Shown here: one piece after another, positions 42,320 through 53,921 of the stretch
Numbering within the stretch: position 1 is the first letter of the stretch
How the letters are laid out: each line of letters starts with the position of its first letter
Origin: Portunus trituberculatus
Lineage: Eukaryota; Arthropoda; Malacostraca; Decapoda; Portunidae
NCBI RefSeq assembly: GCF_017591435.1
Contig: NC_059269.1
Coordinates: forward strand, 2,489,973-2,553,972
Length of the DNA stretch: 64,000 nt
Direction: 5' to 3'
Notes under the pieces: generated by a model
Seen by the model: the letters and a program-made list of their open reading frames with translations, nothing else
What the model was told of the DNA's origin: nothing
Databases searched by the model: none
Made by a program: the position numbers and the translations under genes

Positions 42320-43426
42320 TCATACGAAATGGACATCCACACCGTGTTCCACTTCGAACAAGACAAGAAGAGAGACAACCGGGAACAGCGTTATGACTCG
42401 CCCTGGGTGTTAATACCGATTGTTTTCATGGAAGCAACCAAGAATGAGCAAGAGAGAATGCTAAAAAGCAAAAAAGCAAACAGAAGTGCACAGACTGCAA
42501 AGAGTTCACATGGATAGGAAGTGCCCAAGAGAATTAAGAGAGGTGTGAAAAGCAGATGCTGTTGGAGGACGTCATGGAGGAGAGAGATGAGGAACAGCAA
42601 GGCGGGAACAGGTGGAACATTCGTGATAAAACTGACACCTGCTGCTTCAAATGCAAAGCACCGTTTAAGAAAGGTGAAAATTCTGTTGAATGTGACCATT
42701 GCAAGAAATGGTTGCATTTTGGATGTGGCAAGTGTAGCATTAGCCTGTTCATTGTATAGAAGCAGGAGACAGATGTGCTATGGCTGTAAATCTGGAGTGA
42801 TAAGTACCTCATGATGAAGTTAAGAGGCTGAAAGAGATAAGAAGATAAGGGAGGAGCTAAGGGAGTTCAGAGAACAAAATGAGGAGCTGGCTAATAGCAT
42901 CAAGCAAATGGAAGAGAAGTGGAATGCACAGAAGCTGATAATAAACAGGGCTGTTAAGAAACCAGTAAAAAGGGTAGAGATAGTTATCAAGGAAAACAAT
43001 TGGAAAATAGCAGAGAAAGAGAAAGGAAGAGGAACAACCTCATAATATTTAACCTGCCAGAATCAGACAAACAGCAGGTGCAAGACAGAGTTAAAGATGA
43101 CTCAGACTGGTGTGAGTATGTTTTTGGAGGTGCCCTAAAGGTAGAAGAATATAACATTGAAAAATTCATTAGAATGGGGAAGAAGCAGGAAGGTAAAACC
43201 AGGCCAACACTGGTAAGGCTGTCAGATGAGCCTACCAAGTGAAATATAATTTCAAGAACAAAGCATATGCGTAAGGAAGAGGATGTGGTGATCAAGAACC
43301 TAAAAGTAGTACTAGACTTGACAGAACAACAGAGAAATGAGGAGTACCAGCTCAGACAAAATCTGAAGAGAAGGGAAAAATGGAGAAAGATGCAGTATAA
43401 AAAGAGGAAAAATGATAAACCTAGAC
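42320..43426 (+). pseudogene. LINE D ORF1 with PHD-type finger, coiled coil and RRM-like fold
   Basis: From about 42571 (MEERDEEQQGG) a Cys/His cluster reads DKTDTCCFKCKAPFKKGENS and VECDHCKKWLHFGC, then after a frameshift MCYGCKSG. This is the C4HC3 spacing of a PHD finger, known from ORF1 of some non-LTR elements. A degraded charged helix follows (42830-42990). Then REERNNLIIFNLPESDKQQ-like sequence and EYNIEKFIRMGKKQEGKTRP (43000-43242), the RRM-type ORF1 core, and a basic tail ending at the hAT insertion. It would bind and chaperone LINE RNA. Confidence 0.7.
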
Positions 43427-43837
43427 CAGTGTTATTCACTAATTTTTTCAAGGGAGCCACTTCAGTTAAACACATTCATTGAGAGAGCCGCAGTTTCAAA
43501 TATCTGTTGCTTATTTTCAAACAAACAATAGCAAATCTCCAAGAGTAACGAAATACGTCCAGTCTCCCCTGACAGCTTGAACTCAACTGATTCAGCGAGA
43601 CCACTGACTCCGAGGGCTAGACGTTTCTCTCATCTGTTTCCCGTAGTCAACACGAACGGTTTCTGTACGACTAAGGTAGGGATGTTAGGATGTGACCTCG
43701 TCTTCCATCTCACCTCATCTTACTTGAAAAATTATTATTTTCTATTTATTTTTGTTTATTTATTTATTTTTAGAGAGCTACAAATTGAGTCATCGCGAGA
43801 CGCCAGCGGCTCGCGAGCTGTGCAATGAATACCACTG
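43427..43837. mobile_element. hAT-like MITE, 411 bp, 8-bp target duplication
   Basis: Inverted ends CAGTGTTATTCA (43427) and CAGTGGTATTCA (inverted, from 43837). The exact 8-bp duplication ACCTAGAC lies at 43419-43426 and 43838-43845. An 8-bp duplication with CAGTG ends is the hAT signature. GC-rich subterminal blocks (GAGAGAGCCGCAG, CCAGCGGCTCGCGAGC) are present. No transposase. Confidence 0.9.
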
Positions 43838-43887
43838 ACCTAGACAACAGTAGGCAAGATTATTGAAATGAAGTAAAAAGTAAGGAA

Positions 43888-46800
43888 ATGAATGAAGGTG
43901 ATGAAATAGTCAAAGTGCAAGTGATAAATGTGCAAGGACTGACACATGGGATGGTTATAGAACTAGAAAAGTTACTAAGTGAAAACTACGTGTTGTGTAT
44001 AATGGAAACTCAGAAGAAAATAAGGAGAGTAAAAATTAGTAATAGTATTCAAGTGATGGAAAGTATGAAGGGAATTACAGGACAAGAAAGGTGGAGGAAT
44101 TATTGTGTTATACAGAAAGAACGGGAAAATTTTGATGCAAATACAGGAAAAATTAAAAGATTATTTGTTTATAAAAGGAAATTTGTTTGGGTTACATAAT
44201 GGCATAATTGTGGTATATTTTACTGTGCATGACAAGGAAAGAAATAAAACCCTAAGGAAAGAAATTGAGGAAGCTATAGAAAAGAATAAAGAGGGAAATC
44301 TAATGATTATGGGTGACTTTAATAGCCATGTGGGATTTAAAGACAAGAAAGCAGTAGATGACAATGGAAAGATTATACAGGACTGGATGGAAATGTAAAA
44401 CCTAGTGAAGCTAAATGATGACTTTATAAGTAATGGAAAGATAACATGGAAAAGAAATGAACAAGAAAGTGTGATAGACTTTGTGCTAGTTACATCAAAA
44501 TTATAGAAGGAGTACAAAGGGATGGAAATAGATGAAGAGAAAAAATACTTTGACCTATCAGACCATAATCTGCTTGAAGTGATCCTAGCAAGAAAAGATA
44601 AAAAGACCAAAATAATAGGAAGAGAAAAATGGGAGATACAAAAATACTACAAAACAGACAAAGACTCACTAGAAAAAATATAAGAAAGAAGTGGAGGAAA
44701 AATTTGGGAGGAAACAAGGTACAAATATTGAAGAGCAGAATACTTTACTTTTAGAAGTGGCAAACAAGAACCTGAAGAGGAAATACAGAACGAAAATAAA
44801 AAGAGAAGGTGAAAATAAGATAGTAGAACAAGCCTGGATATCAGAAGATATTAGAAAAAGCATAAAACAGAGAAAAGAATACGATAGAGCTAAAAGGAAA
44901 GCTAGTACACTACAAGAAATAAGACACTATTACGAGAAATACCTTGAGGAAAAAATAAAGACACAAAGAAAAATTAGAGAGGCAATGCATGAACACCAAG
45001 AAAACATTACGAGACAAATTAAGAACAACCCCAATAGAAAGAAATTATGGGAACATATAGACAAACTGAGGAAAAGACCAAACTGAAAGAGGAGGGCCTA
45101 AGAATTTACAATGAAGAAGGAATTAAAATTCCAAGAAATGAAATGGAAACAGCACACAGAACATACTGGGGGAACATATACGAGATGAATGAAAACAAGA
45201 TTAAAGAGACAAGGAATACAGAGTTAAAATGTGAATACATAACCTCCAAAGAAGGCACACTAGCTAGAAAAGGAGAATTAAGAGTAAGAGTAATAGAGGA
45301 GGAAGAAGAGGGAGGAAACCCCTATCACTTGTCAAAAAGGAGTCGTTGAACACTTAGAATTACCTTTCATCCTTGAACAATTAATACGGGACATGGAATA
45401 TCTGAATATCACTGAAGACATGGTCAAGAAAAGTTTAATTAAACTAGAGAACGAGAAAGCATCAGGACCTGACGAAATTAAATTTATAAAGTTACTGACA
45501 AGAAGTTTCTAAGAAATAATAAGGGAAGGAGAAGTATCAGCTTCTTGGAAAGAATCAAGAACAACAATGATACTCAAGAAGAATAAGCCTAAAGTGTCAG
45601 AATTAAGACCTACTGCAGTAACAAAATTTAATGTCTCCTACAAAATTTTTATGTCTGTAGCAGTGAAAGACAATATTGAAGAACACCTAGAAAACAACAA
45701 CCTGGTTAAGGAAAATCAAAGTGGTTTCACCGAAAAGGGAAGAGTAGGAAATAACTCAATGGTTTTAAAATATTGTAAATAGTCTTTCAAAGAGAGGAAA
45801 GCCCTATAAGTTACAGCTGTGGATTTTGCAAAAGCATATGACTCAGTAAAAAGAGACACTTTAGTGACAACCTTACAAGAATACAGAATGCATCCAAACC
45901 TGATAGAGATAATAGCAAATATAAACACAGATGATGTAACAACAATAAAAAAGGGGAAAGAGGAGGAAATTAAGATGTGTGTAAGCAGTGGCATTAGACA
46001 AGGGTGAACAGCCTCCAACACCCTATATAGGATAAGATGATAACATACACTATTGTAGGTAAGTTAAAAAAAGAGCGAGGGTTTAAAGATGAAATCTTTA
46101 AAATAAGTGCACTGTTCTTTGCTGATGATAGTTTGTTGATCTTAAGCGCAGAGGAAGAAATGGGAAAAAAAAAAATATTACTCCCTTGACAAGCCTCAGC
46201 CACAGAACAGGACCAAAGATGAACAAAGACAAAAGCAACATTCTGATTTTCAAGGACAAAAGTCAAACTGAGGAGATTAATGGTATCAAGGTGACATTAA
46301 ATATCTAGGCATAACAATAACAAATAAGAGAAATTGATTTCAACTTAAAAAAAAGAATAATCTCTACAAAAAGGAAAGAAACTAGTGAACCTAACCTATC
46401 CAATAATAACCCAGAGCTGCAACAAAATTTTAATAAGCAAAACCTATTGGAAAAGTGTGGTACTACCCTCAGTTTTGTAATGATCTAGTATACTTGGGTA
46501 CACTAAACAAGAAAATAATTAAGTTACAAAGAATAAGAAATTCAGTATATAGAGCAATATTAGGAGCACCAAGCTATGCACTGATACCAACCTTGAGGGG
46601 AGAAATTGGCTCCAATACTATGGAAAGCAGGATCAGGGGAAACCAGCTGAAGTACCTAAGTATACAGAAGAAAATGAAAGTAATGATCTGCCTAGAAGGA
46701 TAATAGAAGAAAAGCTGAACACACCCAATGATTACTGGATCCAAACAACTAAAGAATTTTTTAATAACCTAAAACTAAAACATTCAGATTTGAAGAGAAT

Positions 46801-47290
46801 GAAGGCACAAAATTTATAAGAAAAAATTAAAGAATGGGATACAGAAAATTGGAAGAATGAAGTGGCAGAAAGGTCTAGTTTACAACTATACAAGAAATTC
46901 AAAGAAAGCATAAAAGAGGAAAATTTTTACAACAAACCATTGTTGAAATCATTATACAAGGCAAGAACTAACAGCCATAAGCTAAAAGATAGAAATAGAT
47001 ACATGAATGGTGACTAAGTGATTAAGTTTAACTGTGAATTAGAAAACCTAACTCACTTTCTGTTACAGTGCCCAGCTTATGTCAATGAAAGAAATACAAT
47101 ATTGCAAGTAGAAAGGCTAAATACAGAGGGAGAAGACATACTAGGAGAAGTGTTATTAAAAGAAGCAATGATCGAAGAAACGAAAAGTGTTAAATGAAAT
47201 GTGAAAAAAGAGAGAACGACAAAGAAAAACTAGAAAATTGAAAACACATCTGTGAAGAACAACAATAAAGATCGTCAAGGAAGCACTGTT
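43888..47290 (+). pseudogene. LINE D ORF2 (endonuclease-RT), heavily broken
   Basis: ATG 43888 starts KVQVINVQGLTHGMVIELEK (endonuclease N-terminus) with catalytic-position CIMETQKK. Then LMIMGDFNSHVGFKDKKAVD (44300), GKITWKRNEQESVIDFVLV and YFDLSDHNLLEVIL (44550). RT: ENEKASGPDEIKFIKLL (45450), SELRPTAVTKFNVSYKIFMS (45597), VDFAKAYDSVKRDTL (45820), SGIRQG then a stop (46008), FFADDSLLIL (46110). The C-terminal region has LQRIRNSVYRAILGAPSYAL, TLRGEIGSNTMESRIRG and NCELENLTHFLLQCPAYVNE (47028). GIRQG and the CPAY zinc-knuckle end differ from LINE A-C, so this is another clade; I leave it unassigned. Confidence 0.75.
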
Positions 47291-47399
47291 ACAAAGGCAA
47301 AGCTTCTTAACCGACATGACCAGACCTGACTTCAAGCAAAACAGGAATACCTTTTCCCTAGTATGTAAACTAAAGGTGAGAGCTATGTTTAGTGCTGTC

Positions 47400-47955
47400 T
47401 TGTCTAGGTGGCAGGGTTAAAACTGTCAACACAATGGAAAAAGGAGCAAGGAAAAAAGTGAGAACCAAAATGGATGAAACAACCTGATGGCTAGGCTAAA
47501 AACCAAGGAAAAGGATAATGAGATCATGATGGCAAACACTGCAAGTATTGAAGAAAAACTATGATGACCTGAAAATAAAATAAAAGATAATGAAGATCAA
47601 CTGAGGAAAATAAGTGAAAAGCAAAATTGTTGAAAGATGGACCAGGATCAACAGAAAGTTAGTTTTAAAAAGATTATAGAAGAAATGGCCAAGGAAGGTT
47701 GCCAAAATGGTAATAAAGGTAATTAAGGAAAATTTGGTTAGGGATATTGTGGAAAAGGAAAAGTGTGTTGCTATTTTTGGATTAAAGAAAAAAGTTATGG
47801 CAATTAGACCTGAAAGAGAAGACTATGAGAAAAAGCAGACTGACAAAGTCGTGATAAAGATAAAGGATGAGAGGAAGGCAAGAGATTGAGTGAAGAAATA
47901 GAAAAAGTCTATAGACTGGAGAAAAATGAGGAGAGAAAAACAGTTAAAGATTAGA
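47400..47955 (+). pseudogene. LINE A copy 7, ORF1 fragment
   Basis: Degraded coiled-coil sequence followed by a 60-codon frame (47707-47889) with IKENLVRDIVEKEKCVAIFG and KKKVMAIRPEREDYEKK, matching IREIAEKKKSVLIFGMKEQ of LINE A copy 2 ORF1. No ORF2 follows; LINE C sequence begins about 47970. Confidence 0.65.
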
Positions 47956-47969
47956 ATAAGGTAGCAAGC

Positions 47970-50826
47970 AGGAGGAGGGGAGGCATGCAGTTAGTAAGAT
48001 CAGTACAACAGTTAGCATGAAAATAGTGATAAAAGATAGAAAGAGATGGAACATTTCACGGGTAAAAAAAAAGACTAAAAGACAGTCAGTCAGAGGAGGG
48101 GAGTTGATATGACAATAGCTTTTGATTCCACCCTATCTAATAAAACTGTGAGTGGAAGCCCACCCCCTAAACATGCAAAGAGTACTCCGTAAAGGGGCGG
48201 ACAAGCCCCTTGAACAGAGTTAGCAGTTAGAGGGATAACAAAAACTGGCAGAGATGCCTCAAAACACCTAATTTCATAGAAGCTGTTTTAACAAGAGATG
48301 AGATGTGAAGTTTCCAGTTAAGGTTATGAGAAGAGGACAAACTGATGATATTCAGTGTAGAAGAGGGAGACAGTTGAGTGTCACTGGATAAGAGGGGATA
48401 GTTATTTGGAAGGTTCTATCGAGCCGATAGATGGAGGAATTGGGATTTTTAGGCATTAAAAACTATTAGTTTTCTCTGCACAAATCAGAATCTTAGAGAG
48501 ATCAGAAGTCAGGCATTCTGTAGTGTCCCTACATGATCAATTGACATCCTGAAGGGTTGGTTGTTTCTGAAAGGATGTGTTTGTTTGTTTGTTTGATCTG
48601 CTGCAGTCTCTGATGAGACAGCCAGACGTTACCCTACGGAGCAAGTTAAGAGCTCATTATTTCCGATCTTTGGATAGGCCTGAGACCAGGCACACATCAC
48701 ACACCGGGACAGCAAGGTCACAACTCCTCGATTTACATCCCGTATCTACTCACTGCTAGGTGAACGGGCTACACGTGAAAGGAGACACACCCAAATATCT
48801 CCACCTGGCCGGGGAATTGAACCCCGGTCCTCTGGCTTGTGAAGCCAGCGCTCTAACCACTGAGCTACCGGACGTGGAAAGATGTAGGGTGGTATCACCA
48901 GCACAGGAGTTGATAGGGCAAGAAGTTTTGTTAAAAAAGATCATTAATGAATAATAGAAAGAGAGTGGATGACAGGACAGAACCCTGAGGAATACCACTA
49001 ATAATAAATTCAGAAGAGCAGTGGTTGTCTACCACAGCAGCAATGGAATGGTCTGAAAGGAAATTTTGAGATAAAGTTGCAAAGAAAAGGAGAGAAATGA
49101 TAGGAGGGCAGTTTGGAAATCAAAGCTTTGTGCCAGACTCTATCAAAAGCTTTTGATATGTCTAACACGACAGCAAAAGTTTCACTGAAATCTCTAAAAG
49201 AGGATGACCAAGACTCAGTAAGGAAAGCCAAAAGATCACCAGTAGAGCGACCTTGATGGAAGTCATACTGGCGATCGGATAGAAGATTGTGAAGTGACAG
49301 ATGTTTAAGAATCTTCCTATTAAGGATAGATTTAAAAATTTCAGACAAGGAAGAGATTAAAGCTATAGGACAGTATTTCGAGGTATTAGAATGGTCGCCC
49401 TTTTTAGGAACAGGCTGAATGTTGACAAACTCCCAACAAAAAAGAAAGGTAGAAGTCGATAGACATGGTTGAAAGAGTTTAGCCAGGCAAGGTACAAGCA
49501 CAGAAGCACAGTTTTGAGAACAAAAGGAGGGACCCCATCAGGTCCATAAGCCTTGTAAGGGTTTAGGCCAGCAAGGGCATGGAAAACATCATTACAAACA
49601 ACTTTAATTGTAGACATGAAATAGTCAGAGGGAGGAGAAGAGGGAGAGACAAGCCCAAAATCATCCAAGGTGGAGTTGTTAGCAAAGGTTTGAGAGAAGA
49701 GTTCAGCTTTAGAGACAGAAAAAATGGCAGTGGTGCCATAAAGATAAAGTAAAGGAGGGAAAGATGAAGAAATAAAGTTCTTGGAGATGTTTTTGGCCAG
49801 ATGCCAGAAGTGTCCAGGGGAGTTTGAGTTTGAAAGATTTTGACATTTTCTATTTATGAAGGAGTGTTTGGCAAGTTGAAGAACAGACGGCATGATTCCA
49901 GGCAGAAATATAAAGTGCATGAGATTCAGGACATGGAAGACTAAGTACCTTTTGTGGGCAACCTCTCTATCATGAATAGCTGTGTTAATCCAAGATTTAG
50001 AAGGTTTAGGTTGAGAAAAAGAATGAGGAATGTACACCTCCATATCAGACACTATCACCTCTGTTATGCATTCAGCACACAAAGATGAGTCTCTGACACA
50101 GAAACAGTAATCATTCCAGGGAAAACCAGCATAATACTTCCTCAGGTTTCCGCAACTGGCAGAGGCAAGACACTAGAGGCACCTCCGCTTTTGGGGGGAT
50201 CCAGAGGAGGGAGTGGAGAAATAGGACAAGATACAGAAATGAGATTGTGATCGGAGGAACCCAACAGAGAAGATAAGGTAAAAGCATAAGCAGCAGGATT
50301 AGAGGTAAGGAAGATATCAAGATTGTTGGGTGTATATCCAAAATGGTCAGGAATATGAATAGGGTGTTGCACTAGTTGACTCTAGGCCATGGAGGATAGC
50401 AAAGTTGAAGATTAGTTCACCAGGATTGTCAGTGAAGGCAGAGGAAAGCCAAAGTTGGTGGTGAACGCTGAAATCTCCAAGAATAGAAATCTCTGTGAAA
50501 GGGTAGAGGGACAGAATGTGCTCCACTTTGGAAGTTTAATAGTCAAAGAATTTTCTATAGTCAGAGGAGTTAGGGGATAGATAGACAACACAGATAAATT
50601 TAGTTAGAGAGTGACTATTGAGTAGAAGCCAGATGGTGGAAAACTCAAAGATTCGGGAGTGTGGACACAAGAGGAAGTTAATTCGTTGCGCACAAAGACA
50701 CAACATCCAGCTTTAGAATGAAAATGAGGATAGAGAAAGTAGGAGGGAACAGAGAAGGGGCTACTGTCAGTAGCCTCAGACAGCTGTGTTTCAGTAAGGA
50801 AAAAAAAGATGAGGTTTTGTAGAGGA
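47970..50826 (-). pseudogene. LINE C copy 2 ORF2, 5'- and 3'-truncated
   Basis: Minus strand. The endonuclease part from about 50826 has LTETQLSEA (about 50800), a GDFN-like region decayed near 50490, and LLGSSDHNLISVS (about 50260). The frame 50082-49363 carries LNPYKAYGPDGVPPFVLK. The frame 49501-49010 has QPVPKKGDHSNTSKYCPIAL, LLSDRQYDFHQGRSTGDLLA and VVLDISKAFDRVWHKALISK. The catalytic box reads CAGD where LINE C has YADD (about 48905). SINE-1 is inserted at 48579-48876. The 3' end is missing. It runs in the same direction as the ZFAND2-like gene and ends about 380 bp from the AN1 exon. Confidence 0.85.
48579..48876 (-). repeat. tRNA-derived SINE-1 (Val-type head), full length with duplication
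   Basis: Minus strand: head CCGGTAGCTCAGTGGTTAG (A box), anticodon loop TTCACAA with CAC, B box GGTTCAATTCC-like, then a 215-bp body and a tail of CAAA repeats (seen as GTTTGTTT from 48579). Flanks GAAAGGATGT (48569-48578) and GAAAGATGT (48877-48885) form an imperfect target duplication inside LINE C copy 2. Confidence 0.85.
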
Positions 50827-51208
50827 TTAAGAAAGATGGTGGAGCAACAGGTACTAGTTAATCAGTGGTGATAGCTGAAGATGCATGAACTCAACAAATT
50901 ACTTACTGAGCTGGGAAATGGATGAAAGGTGTGCTTACAATTTAATTTACCTAATAGGCATAGAGAGCAAGGATCATGATAGACTATTAAAAAAAATGTT
51001 TATAAAGCAAATAAGAAGAATTGCACCTCTTATATTTTGCAAGAAAAGAGGATAGAATAGATGTAGCATTGTATTATTAAATTGCAAATGAAGACTACAA
51101 AACTGTTATCACTTGTGGGTACTTCCTCAAAGGTAATATAGAATATGATAATGATGATAATGATGATACATCAAATGTAAATTCAGAGAAAGTACAAGAG
51201 AAACTTAC
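50827..51208. other. ZFAND2-like intron start, no element recognised
   Basis: AT-rich sequence downstream (in gene sense) of the AN1 exon. A GATAATGAT run lies near 51149-51165. Donor GTAAGTTT at 51208-51201. Confidence 0.6.
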
Positions 51209-51360
51209 AATGCTTGTTCTTTGGCAGATGTTGGGCCTTTGCAATCATGATCTGATGGATGTCTATGTCGCAAACAATAGTTTTGTCTGCAGGATTCACA
51301 CAAAACTGGTATCATTTCCTTAGTCTTACAACCATCTGCAGAGCACTTGTTTGTGTAGAT
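51209..51360 (-). CDS. ZFAND2: ZFAND2-like gene, second AN1 zinc-finger exon
   Basis: A 152-bp exon between acceptor TTTTCCTTTTTTCCAG (51376-51361) and donor GTAAGTTT (51208-51201). Translation starts IYTNKCSADGCKTKEMIPVL and continues CESCRQNYCLRHRHPSDHDC, KGPTSAKEQAL. Spacing C-x4-C-x9-C-x2-C-x4-C-x2-H-x5-H-x-C is exactly an AN1 finger. The sequence corresponds to the second AN1 of human ZFAND2B, which begins IFTNKC and contains KHRHPLDHDC. ZFAND2 proteins link ubiquitinated or misfolded cargo to the proteasome and p97. Phase is 0 at entry and 2 at exit, matching the exon at 3865. The first AN1 is not in the window. Two LINE C copies flank the exon closely. Confidence 0.93.
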
Positions 51361-51439
51361 CTGGAAAAAAGGAAAATAATGATAAGTAAATGTTTTTTTA
51401 ATGCAGGAGAGAAGGCCAGCTAAAGGCAACAAAATACTA
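51361..51439 (-). promoter_or_regulatory. Splice acceptor region of the AN1 exon
   Basis: On the minus strand a pyrimidine-rich TTTTCCTTTTTTCCAG is preceded by branch-like CTTATCA. LINE C copy 3 begins about 80 bp upstream, leaving only this short host spacer. Confidence 0.7.
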
Positions 51440-52960
51440 AAAAATAAGGCCCTTTTCAGTGCTGGTTTCCTAAAAGATAAGTAAAGAGTTAGCCAAAATT
51501 AAGGAATAAATGTCTTGAGACCTCCCTCTTAAAAGAAGTCAAGTCATTGGAAGATGGAAATACAGAAGCAGGTAGGGAGTTCCAGAGTTTACCAAAGAAA
51601 GGTATGAATGATTGAGAGTTCTAGTTAGCTCTTGCATTAGAGAGTTGGACAGAATAAGGATGAAAAGAAGAAGAAAGCTTTGTGCAGGGAGGCCGCAAGA
51701 AGAGGGGAGGCATGCAGTTAGCAAGCTCAGTAGAGCAGTTAGCATGAAAACAGTGATAAATGATAGAAAGAGCTGCAACATTTTGGTGGTGAGAAAGAGG
51801 CTGAAGACAGTCAGTCAGAGGAGGGGAGCTGATGAGACGAAAAGCTTTTGATTCCACCTTATCTAATAAAACTGTATGAGTGGAGCCCCTCTCCCTCCCA
51901 AACATGTGAAGAGTACAGGGGTGGATAAGACCCTTGTATAGAGTTAGCAGTTAGAGGGGCAAGAAAAACTGGCAGAGACACCTCAGAATGCCTAACTTTA
52001 TAAAAGCTGCTTTAGCAAGAAATGAGATGTAAAGTTTCCAATTAAGATTATGAGTAAAGGACAGACTGAGGATATTCAGTGTGGAAGAGGGAAACAGTTG
52101 AGAGTCACTGAAGATGAGCAGATAGTTGTCTGGAAGGTTGTGTCAAGTTGATTGATAGAGGCACTCAGTTTTTGAGGCATTGAAAACTATTAGATTTTCT
52201 CTGTCCCAATCGGAAATCTTAGAAAGATCAGGAATCAGGTGTTCTGTGGCATCCCTGTGTGATCTGTTGACTTCTTAATGGGCTGGTCATCTCTGAAAGG
52301 ACATGAAAAAATGTAGGGTGGTGTCATCAGCGTACAATTGGATTGGGCAAGAAGTTTTGTTAAGATCATTAATGAATAATAGAATGAGAGTGGTTGACAG
52401 GACAGAACCGTGAGGAACACCACTATTAAAAGATTTAGGAGAAGAACAGTAGTTGTCTTCCACAACAGCAATAGAATGGTAAAAAAGGAAACTTGAGATA
52501 AAGTTGCAGAGATAAGAACAGAAACCATGTGAGGGCAGTTTGGAAATCAAAGCTTTGTACCAGACTCTATCAAAACCTTTTGATAAGTCTAACGCGACAG
52601 CAAAAGTTTCACCAAAATCTCTAAAAGAGGATGACCAAGACTCAGTAAGGAAAGCCAGAAGATCACCAGTAGAGTGACTTTGACAGAAGCCATATTGGCG
52701 ATCAGATAGAAGATTGTAAAGTGACAGATGTTTAAGAATCTTCCTATTCAGGATAGATTCGAAAACTTTAGACAAGCAAGATATTAAAGATATAGGACTG
52801 TAGTTTGAGGAATTAGAATGGTTACCCTTTTTAGGAACAGGCTGAATGCAGACAAACTTCCAGCAAGAAGGAAAGGTAGAAGTCGATAGACATAAATGAA
52901 AGAGTTTCGCCAGGCAAGGTGCAAGCATGGATGCACAGTTTTTGAGAACAATAGGAGGGA
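51440..52960 (-). pseudogene. LINE C copy 3, RT with intact YADD box, 5'-truncated
   Basis: Minus strand frame 52928-52287 (213 codons): LAPCLAKLFHLCLSTSTFPS, QPVPKKGNHSNSSNYSPISL, SILNRKILKHLSLYNLLSDR, ALDLSKGFDRVWYKALISKL, SGVPHGSVLSTTLILLFIND and LYADDTTLHF (catalytic YADD, about 52330). The thumb continues in other frames: RVLDKVESKAFRLI-like (51880), SPPLTDCLQPLSHHQNVAAL, FHANCSTELANCMPPLF and SYLSLVNSGTP (51570). It begins mid-RT near 52960 and lacks the endonuclease. It is the least decayed LINE C RT here. Confidence 0.85.
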
Positions 52961-53921
52961 GGGATGCAAGGTAAGAATGTTAAAAGATAGGTGCAATTTT
53001 AATTGTATGAAAGTGTGTTTTACCTCGAGGAGTAACAGCATCAAACTGTTAAGAATACAGTGAAGCTTCCCCATGTCAAGATGAAGATCACTAACCATGT
53101 GTTTTGATTTGGTTCATGTGATGTATAGTCACTAAGGAAAATTCTTCCTGATTGGTGTCATTCTATGTGAATTACTGATAAGGATGACCTATTATATATT
53201 GTTAACTTGGAAGAAAGAGCTGTTTTGTGGTGTAGTAGCAATCATCAATTTCTTTATATGTGTAAAGATGTCTGGGGTTTGATTTTAGAGTCTCTGTTGC
53301 CATATACTTATCCACAACCACTGCCTCAATGCTAAACCTTGGCCTCATAGCATGCTAGCTGGTGTGTCTTATGAGCCATCAAATATGGTATGTCGGACAT
53401 TACTGTAACAGCTCAAAGAGTATGTAAAGTTCCATGAAGTCTTTTGAACCCCACTTGGATTCATTTTCAAACTCTGCACACGTATTTTGCTGGTATCACT
53501 GCTAGGTAGCAGTTTGGTTCCTTCTTGAGGAAAAGGACCTTTAACACAAATGGCCACCATTTACACAGCTGACTGTCATTCGCTCCACATTTACTTTTCA
53601 ACCTCCTACCGAGAAATCTGCCCTCTCATCAGGTATAGTGCTTTAGCAACATCCATGCACCTTGAGAAAGAATGTGTAAATATGTAACTGCAAAACCCTG
53701 GTGAAGTGTATGTAAAAGCTTAACATATGAGCTTGTTCTGAGAGAGGTTGTGGTGTGGGAGTGAATCACTGCAAAGAACGTATGGTCTGCATTAGAAATA
53801 GGTTTAGGGGTCTTACTGAAGCCAAGGTCAATTTGACCCATTCCAGGAAGACCTAAGATAGGGTTTTAGGGGATGCCAGAGCTTGGGTGGCACTGGAAAG
53901 CTACATCAGAGAAGAGTGTGT
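52961..53921. other. Intronic sequence upstream of the AN1 exon, nothing recognised
   Basis: No first-AN1 exon (CDxC...FC..H..Y..H.C) was found here on the minus strand. A 63-codon minus-strand frame (53560-53369) has no known motif or splice sites. Confidence 0.55.

Larger units (their letters stand above)
3866..51208 (-). other. ZFAND2-like intron, 47,343 bp, transposon-filled
   Basis: The donor GTAAGTTT is at 51208-51201 and the acceptor ends at 3866 on the minus strand. Codon phase matches across it (phase 2). No other exon-like open frame with matching splice sites was found between them; everything recognisable is transposon-derived. The span assumes these two exons are consecutive. 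Confidence 0.65.

Noticed and set aside
50880..50925. Additional splice site (CCCAGCTCAGTAAGTAA on the minus strand)
   Set aside because: It would need a non-GT donor and no coding frame supports it.
51539..51905. Host exons near the AN1 exon
   Set aside because: These minus-strand frames match the LINE C thumb (SPPLTDCLQPLS, ELANCMPP), not ZFAND2.
53369..53560. Candidate first AN1 exon
   Set aside because: It contains no C-x2-C / H-x5-H pattern and lacks a matching donor or acceptor.
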